Below the pieces are notes generated by a model, which was given only the letters and a program-made list of their open reading frames with translations, made no database searches and was not told the DNA's origin. Source: Rhodeus uyekii (taxonomy: Eukaryota; Chordata; Actinopteri; Cypriniformes; Acheilognathidae). From it: a stretch of 64,000 nt of DNA. The stretch lies in assembly GCA_037043235.1 (NCBI GenBank), contig JAWRVZ010000027.1, positions 3,411,501 to 3,475,500 on the forward strand. Reading direction: 5' to 3'. Of the stretch, positions 58,920-64,000 are shown piece by piece; position 1 is the stretch's first letter, and every line of letters starts with the position of its first letter. A program made the translations under genes and the position numbers.

Positions 58920-59778
58920 ATATCAGAACTGCACTACCTCACTTTACTACTTTACTCTTTTGCAGTTTTACTTTTTTTTTATATATTTGCTCTTTTATTA
59001 TTTATATACAGTAGTACCTCAAGATACAAAAGGCTCAACTTACGAAAAATCCAAGTTACGAAAGCAAAGACAAAAAATTTTACTGCTCTACATACGAAAA
59101 GTATTCAAGATACGAAAGGTTTCTGAAAGTCCAAGATTCGCCCCATAACAATTTTGAAACTCGCGCTGCACGCCGCCATCTAGTTATAGTAGACTCGCCA
59201 CCATCCTCCTGCTCTCCCATTGGTTCCTGATGCTAGCCAAGCCATGAGATCCTTCTCTCTAATTGGACAGCATCCCTCCCATCATGCATCTTCTATACAT
59301 ACGTGCTGGCGTGCTTTAGCTCAGCCACTCCGCACCCGAAACTTTACATATTTTATGTGTTTTCGTAAAGTTAAGTGTACGTACGTACGTACGTTATCTG
59401 CCGTTTGTCCTCCTCCTCCTCTGCCGCCACTTTCGGAAATAGCCTCACTCGAAAGGTAAGCTTCGACATTTTACGTTATTTCATTGTTTATAGGTCAATT
59501 TAGGTTTATTATGAAATTTAATGGGGTGTTTTTGGAGAGCTTGGAACGGATTAGCCATTTTACATGTAAAATGTGTTCCAAGATACGAAAAACTCATTAT
59601 ACGAAGGCCGCCTCGGAACGGATTAATTTTGTATCTCGAGGTACCACTGTATTTATCTTATTTTTATTTTACTTACTTCTGTGACATTTACTGTGGACGG
59701 CAAAGTAAGAATTTCATTGTACAGGGAAACATGATTTCTGTCTGTACACATGACAATAAACACTTTGAATTTTGAATC
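58920..59778 (+). mobile_element. LINE 3' tail (L2/CR1-like), split by a MITE
   Basis: The left part (58920-59008) has 'CTGCACTACCTCACTTTACT' and T-rich sequence. After the element at 59009-59649 it continues with 'TGTGGACGGCAAAGTAAGAA', 'TTTCATTGTACAGGGAAACA' and 'CATGACAATAAACACTTTGA', ending with ATTTTGAAT. That is the 3' end wording of a widespread fish LINE. Only the non-coding tail is present. Confidence 0.6.
59009..59649. mobile_element. Pogo/Tigger-type MITE (CAGTAGTACCTC family)
   Basis: 641 bp between TA dinucleotides (59007-59008 and 59650-59651). TIRs CAGTAGTACCTCAAGATAC and ...GTATCTCGAGGTACCACTG. Subterminal 'TACGAAAA' and 'AAGATACGAAA' words recur near both ends. Contains (CGTA)n at about 59378-59394. 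Related in design to 47273-47978 but a different subfamily. Confidence 0.8.
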
Positions 59779-60472
59779 TATAGATGGCCTTGCGTTACAA
59801 GAACGACGGCTGTTGATGGTGTACCGAAGGAATTGCTTGTGTTCACCTGAGGCATGGAAAAACATATCTGTACTTTGAATTCCCAATGATGAACATTATA
59901 CATTTGCTGACAAACGCAAAAGCAACTGCATGATCACTGAAATGATTGGCTGAGTAAAAATAACTTTATTAAAAGTTGAATTCCACTTATGTTCTGGTCA
60001 TCCTATATTCCCAGATAAAAATATATTTAAAAGTTTTCTGGTGGAATTCAGACACGAAAGGACCTTTCCACCTCTGTGCCTCTGGCATCCTGTTCTGGAG
60101 AGATTAAAAAGATAGTTTTAATGGGCCTGCAATGCTCTTGGGTCTTATCAAGCTTGCACACTTCTACGCCAAGCTGCTTTGGGCAAATACAAATCATGCA
60201 AAGCTTCCAACTCTCTCGCAGTCCGACAGCTCAAAAGTCCAATGGTCTAATTTACATTTGGCATTGCAGGGTGGTAAATTCTGCACAGAAAGATAGATAT
60301 GAGAACGGCACCAAAAAGGATTAATTCGACTGTGAATCGCTCGTGGAGCTGCCATAGAGATGGAGAGTTAATTTAATCTTCCTAGTCGTATTGTACACAA
60401 ACACACAGAAAATACACCAATTTTTTACAACATTGGTTCTACGGTTAAAGCAAAGCCCAAATTAAAAGGTTA
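59779..60472. other. Non-coding stretch
   Basis: No gene or named repeat. 60070-60330 is complex sequence. Confidence 0.4.
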
Positions 60473-61240
60473 TTTTGGTAACACTTGACATTAAGGACTC
60501 ATTTGTTGTGATAGAGACATCTATCATGCGTCTTCAGTCTATCACCTATGTAACCAATTATTACTTAAAGCCTTTCTTTTATTTCCTTATTTTCCATAGA
60601 GTAAGGATGAATATTGTCTTTACTTCTCAACAGATAGACCATGTTATCAGAATGTTTTGAGAGTCTCTCTGTTGATAGTTGGAGCCTGAGCCGAGTTCAG
60701 CCTTGGAGAAACTGTGTGTCTGTGTGTGTGTTAATATGGTCTGTATTGGTGAGGTGAATAACTGGCACCATAAGGAGACGGAACGACTTGTTGTTCTCGA
60801 CAAGCCACGTGGAAGGTCACTAACCCGTCAACCACATGATCAACGAAGAAATGCTTCAGACTGTCTGCTCTTGTGCGGAAAATTACTAGTTTTGTTTATC
60901 TTTCTTTCTGAGCCAATCAGAATCATTTAACCATCCTCTTTGATGTAGTTAGTAGCCTCTGTTAGAGTATAATTGTTGTAACAATGTTATTGTATGTGAG
61001 GCGGCCTACGAACTCCTTGTGAGACCTGAAGCTGGCTTCTGCTGATGAAACTGTAAACAAAACTTCACTAAAATGTCTTCTATTGACTGCACTTCTGACT
61101 CCTGGTCTTCATTTAACATATCTGGTCCTCAGATCTTAACTGTAAGTCCCCTACAGTTAACATTAACGTAGTAAATATTATCTTCATTCTTAGTTCATCT
61201 CAACTAATGAAACCTTACAATCCATCTATCAACATGTCAA
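60473..61240. mobile_element. MITE halves flanking an LTR-like insertion
   Basis: 'TTTTGGTAACACTTGACATT' at 60473 and 'AACTAATGAAACCTTACAAT' near 61203 resemble the two ends of a common fish MITE (GGTAACACTTTACAATAAGG type). The LTR-like copy at 60570-61155 lies between them. The match is by memory of the family and is diverged. Confidence 0.35.
60570..61155 (-). mobile_element. LTR-like element, reverse copy of 25080-25866
   Basis: On the minus strand it starts TGTAGGGGACTTACAGTTAA at 61155 and follows the 25080 element through 'GCCGCCTCACATACAATAAC' and 'GCTGAACTCGGCTCAGGCTC' to about 60570. The last roughly 190 bp of the 25080 copy are not matched, so this copy is truncated or diverged at its 3' end. 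It has a short TG repeat at 60717-60731 and lacks the GAAA expansion. Confidence 0.6.
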
Positions 61241-63169
61241 ACCTGTCTCAGAAAGAAGTTAGATCTGTTATATTGAATAATAATTTTTTAATCCATTTAT
61301 AATCAAATTAGGTAGTAAACTCTAAGTCTAAGTCTCTTCTAAGCTTTGATTATAGGCAGTATCCGTTATAACACAACATCTCCTCATGATCACTACTGCG
61401 CAGACTCTGGCTCCAAATGATGTAATTGGCAATGACTGTTTCTGGGATATTTTGGAACTACATTGCAAGGAGGTTGAGACATCTTTTTTTACAGTCTATG
61501 TTCCAGATTTTGGGGGCAGTCCCGAGTACCACGATTACATTAGCTTTAGGTTATCACTCTGTTGCCAAACATGATAAAAACAGATGAGCCAGAGGCATTT
61601 CAGACTGCAGGGGGATTTAAACACGTCATATGGGTGTAGAATTTGCTTCTTATTGCAGCCAAAGGAGTTATTAGTAGGAGCTTGGTGTGTGGTTATGTAC
61701 CCTGGAGCAGAGATTAAGCAGGTGTTTGCCGTTTGTGCCATCGCCCATTCGACACAAACTATACACTCACATTAGCTGCTAGTAGCCAGAGAGACAGCTT
61801 GAGGGCCACTGGCCCTCAATTCATGTGGCATTTAGTCCAGAGACTGAAGAATGAAAGAATGGATCACTAGCCACACACATCAAGCAGTTTGGATGGACAG
61901 AAATTGTACAGAGAAACTGATGGGATATTGCTTTTACACAACAGTTCGATAACGGCATTAATATAAAGTAGCATTTTAAATACCGCATATTTCCAGTGAC
62001 TTGTTTATTGTTGCTCCACCAACAAAAATAGTTTCAAAAGACGTCAGAATCAACAACTGCATTACATCTCAGAGCAACACATATGCTGAATTTGGAACAG
62101 TACATTATCTTACTGCTCTTACTATTTCTCTCATAGAAATATAGTAGTGATATTAATAGTAGTATGAGTGTTATACTAATATGTGGTTTCGAATTTAGCA
62201 AGAGTAGTTTTTAGCTCCTGATGAATCATGTTTCAGAACGAATCGTTGTTGAATGATTCCAAGGGTGTTTCTCAATACTCAAATTGATGGTTCCTTGTTT
62301 CCTCGCTCCTATATCCTCCATAACCTGGAAACCGATCATACTCCCCCATCTTGAAGGAAAAGGTTTTTTGTTTTTTGTTTTGCAATAGATTAATTAATTT
62401 GGACAACAAAACATAACAAAAATACTTTGCTGCCACTTAAAAACCACGAAACATAGACCTCTTGCTTTTTAACACAGCCTGTTTTATATTCGTGCAAAAT
62501 GAACTCTTGATATCATGATGAAACTCATCCCTCCATATGTCCATGTAGTCTAGATGAGTAAGTGACCATGTCACACTTCATACATATTCATACTGCACCA
62601 CTGATAATTACATCTACAGAAAGTAAAAGGTGACATCTGCTAACAATTAACAAACATTTCCTACACGGCTGGCGGTGAACAAGGAACATCGTTCGGGCCT
62701 GGGCAGCACTGACAAATCGGCCCCTTAAAATGGTCACATCCATCCTTATCAGTGTCGTTAGACTGAGACAGGAAAGGCAACTCGCAGCCCATCTGTCCGT
62801 CTGTCAGACGGCACGCGCCAGCCTCTACTCCCGCATGTCAGCAATGCCATCACATAAACAGCTGCATGTGTCTTTATACGTTCCTCCTCTTCGCAGTAAT
62901 AAGCAGTTCTCAACACACCATGCTGGATGGATTTGAACATAGGTCAGTGATAAAGTTTCTTAGATATTCCAACAACCCTCTCTCTCAGCTCGGGTTGTTG
63001 ACGATGTTGACAGGTGTAAGCGTCTTCTGGTTGACCCAGGTGGATGCAGACGGGCTGTCAGCAAAACTGCGGAACACTGCCGATCTATGAATGATGACTT
63101 TAAATGACAGTTGGTGGAGATGCACCAACTTTTCTTTGGACACAAAGAGTGATAGTTAGAGAAACAGAA

Positions 63170-63171
<2 letters not shown>
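61241..63171. other. Non-coding stretch
   Basis: 62640-63080 is complex, less AT-rich sequence with four short overlapping frames and no domain. Nothing else is recognised. Confidence 0.4.

Positions 63172-63223
<52 letters not shown>
63172..63223. repeat. (GA)n microsatellite
   Basis: Perfect GA tract of about 26 units. The Ser/Leu frame on the reverse strand is a translation of it. Confidence 0.96.
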
Positions 63224-63226
<3 letters not shown>

Positions 63227-63649
63227 TTTTTGACAAGAACTGTTTGTGAGTGAAAATGGCTGTAATACTTCATGCTTAATCATCAAGGGTGTGGAAGCAA
63301 TCGCAATGTGCCGGGCATCACAGTCCCTAGAGAACGCCAGTGCACTAGTCTAGGTGCCAAGAGAGACAGGTCTGGCCATGACAGAGTGAGTGTGATTCTC
63401 ATGAGATGGTGAATTTGATTATGTCACCCTTCCAGGAAAAAAAACCCTAATGACCCACCAGCTGTCTGTTCGATGGTGCTGGCAACTGTTTCCACCCCCA
63501 AATGGTTTATCATCAGTGATTAACACAACCATTAAAAAAACAACAATGTTTAATTTCATATGGTGAAATTAAACCTGATTAAATGAAGAAAATAATCATT
63601 AAAGAATAAAATATGTCATAATGTACTAATATTAAATTAAATCGCACAT

Positions 63650-63868
63650 TGGATCCCAACAGTCTTTGGTGCTACTTGGTGGCTTTGGATTCTCCGATAC
63701 ATAATGTTCCAGAGGTTCTCAATTGGATTCAGGTCTGAGGAACATGATGGCCAGTGAATCGCATCAATGCCTTCATCATCTAAAAACTACCTACACACTC
63801 TATCCACATGAGGCTGGGCATTATTATCCACCAGGAGGAAGCCAGGGCCCACTGCACCAGCATAAGGT
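63650..63868 (-). pseudogene. Tc1-like transposase fragment
   Basis: The minus strand reads AGAVGPGFLLVDNNAQPHVD, then an in-frame stop, then FLDDEGIDAIHWPS and SDLNPIENLWNIMY. These hold the second catalytic Asp region and the Glu of the Tc1 DD(34)E domain. No helix-turn-helix part or TIR is present on the right side. It is the same family and orientation as the remnant at 33101-33432. The catalytic Asp in D(N)NAQPH is retained, but the stop and missing domains make it dead. Confidence 0.82.
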
Positions 63869-64000
63869 CTGAAAATGAAGATTTGAAAAGAATAGAATAA
63901 CACAAAATGTTGTGCTTCTCCTCAGTGATACAGTCACATTAAAGCATGTATAACACACAAAAACAGATAAGAAGGACAGTAAATATAAAAGTATCAATAG
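63869..64000. other. Non-coding end of window
   Basis: AT-rich sequence; nothing recognised. Confidence 0.4.

Overview
The window looks like non-coding DNA from a teleost fish nuclear genome, most likely a cyprinid (carp/zebrafish-type). The grounds are an AT-rich background, very long dinucleotide tracts, tRNA-derived SINEs with the tail 'CTTTGGATAAAAGCGTCTGC', fish-type Tc1-like and pogo/Tigger-like DNA transposons, hAT non-autonomous elements and Ty3-type solo LTRs. The family assignments rest on recalled repeat consensus features and on termini, target-site duplications (TSDs) and motifs visible here. No database search was possible.

I find no intact protein-coding gene, rRNA or functional tRNA. 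The open frames present are short, mostly translate simple repeats or transposon debris, and show no recognisable domain apart from degraded transposase pieces. The window is therefore best read as an intergenic region or a very large intron.

Layout: 323-1165 hAT element; 3115-3669 composite of three older repeats; 10897-11277 solo LTR; 12193-13050 second hAT copy; 13080-15290 CCTAGCAACC-rich repeats, a SINE and low-repeat sequence; 16412-17189 palindromic MITE; 17261-17600 solo LTR; 18304-18690 dispersed repeat; 18990-19760 and 21470-22200 unique, less AT-rich blocks on either side of a 220-bp (AC)110 tract; 22430-24585 dispersed element with a dimeric tandem array; 24777-26338 LTR split by a second LTR-like insertion; 29240-29703 inverted-repeat element; 32316-33724 Tc1-like relic holding a CCGTATTTTCCCGC element; 38157-38787 second member of that family; 41450-42400 GATA-type tract; 44989-45786 pogo/Tigger-like element; 46590-47130 unique block; 47273-47978 MITE inside a dispersed repeat; 50770-51785 minisatellite with a 270-bp higher-order period, followed by five exact 35-bp units; 55975-56822 inverted Tigger-like copy with a transposase remnant; 59009-59649 MITE inside a LINE tail; 60570-61155 LTR-like copy; 63650-63868 Tc1-like transposase fragment.

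There are no genes here to work together. The interest lies in the layered transposon history: nested insertions with clean TSDs, a shared flank between two elements, and a tandem array with higher-order structure. Several low-repeat blocks could be conserved regulatory sequence, but that is inference that only cross-species alignment could test. I see no credible novel biological system.
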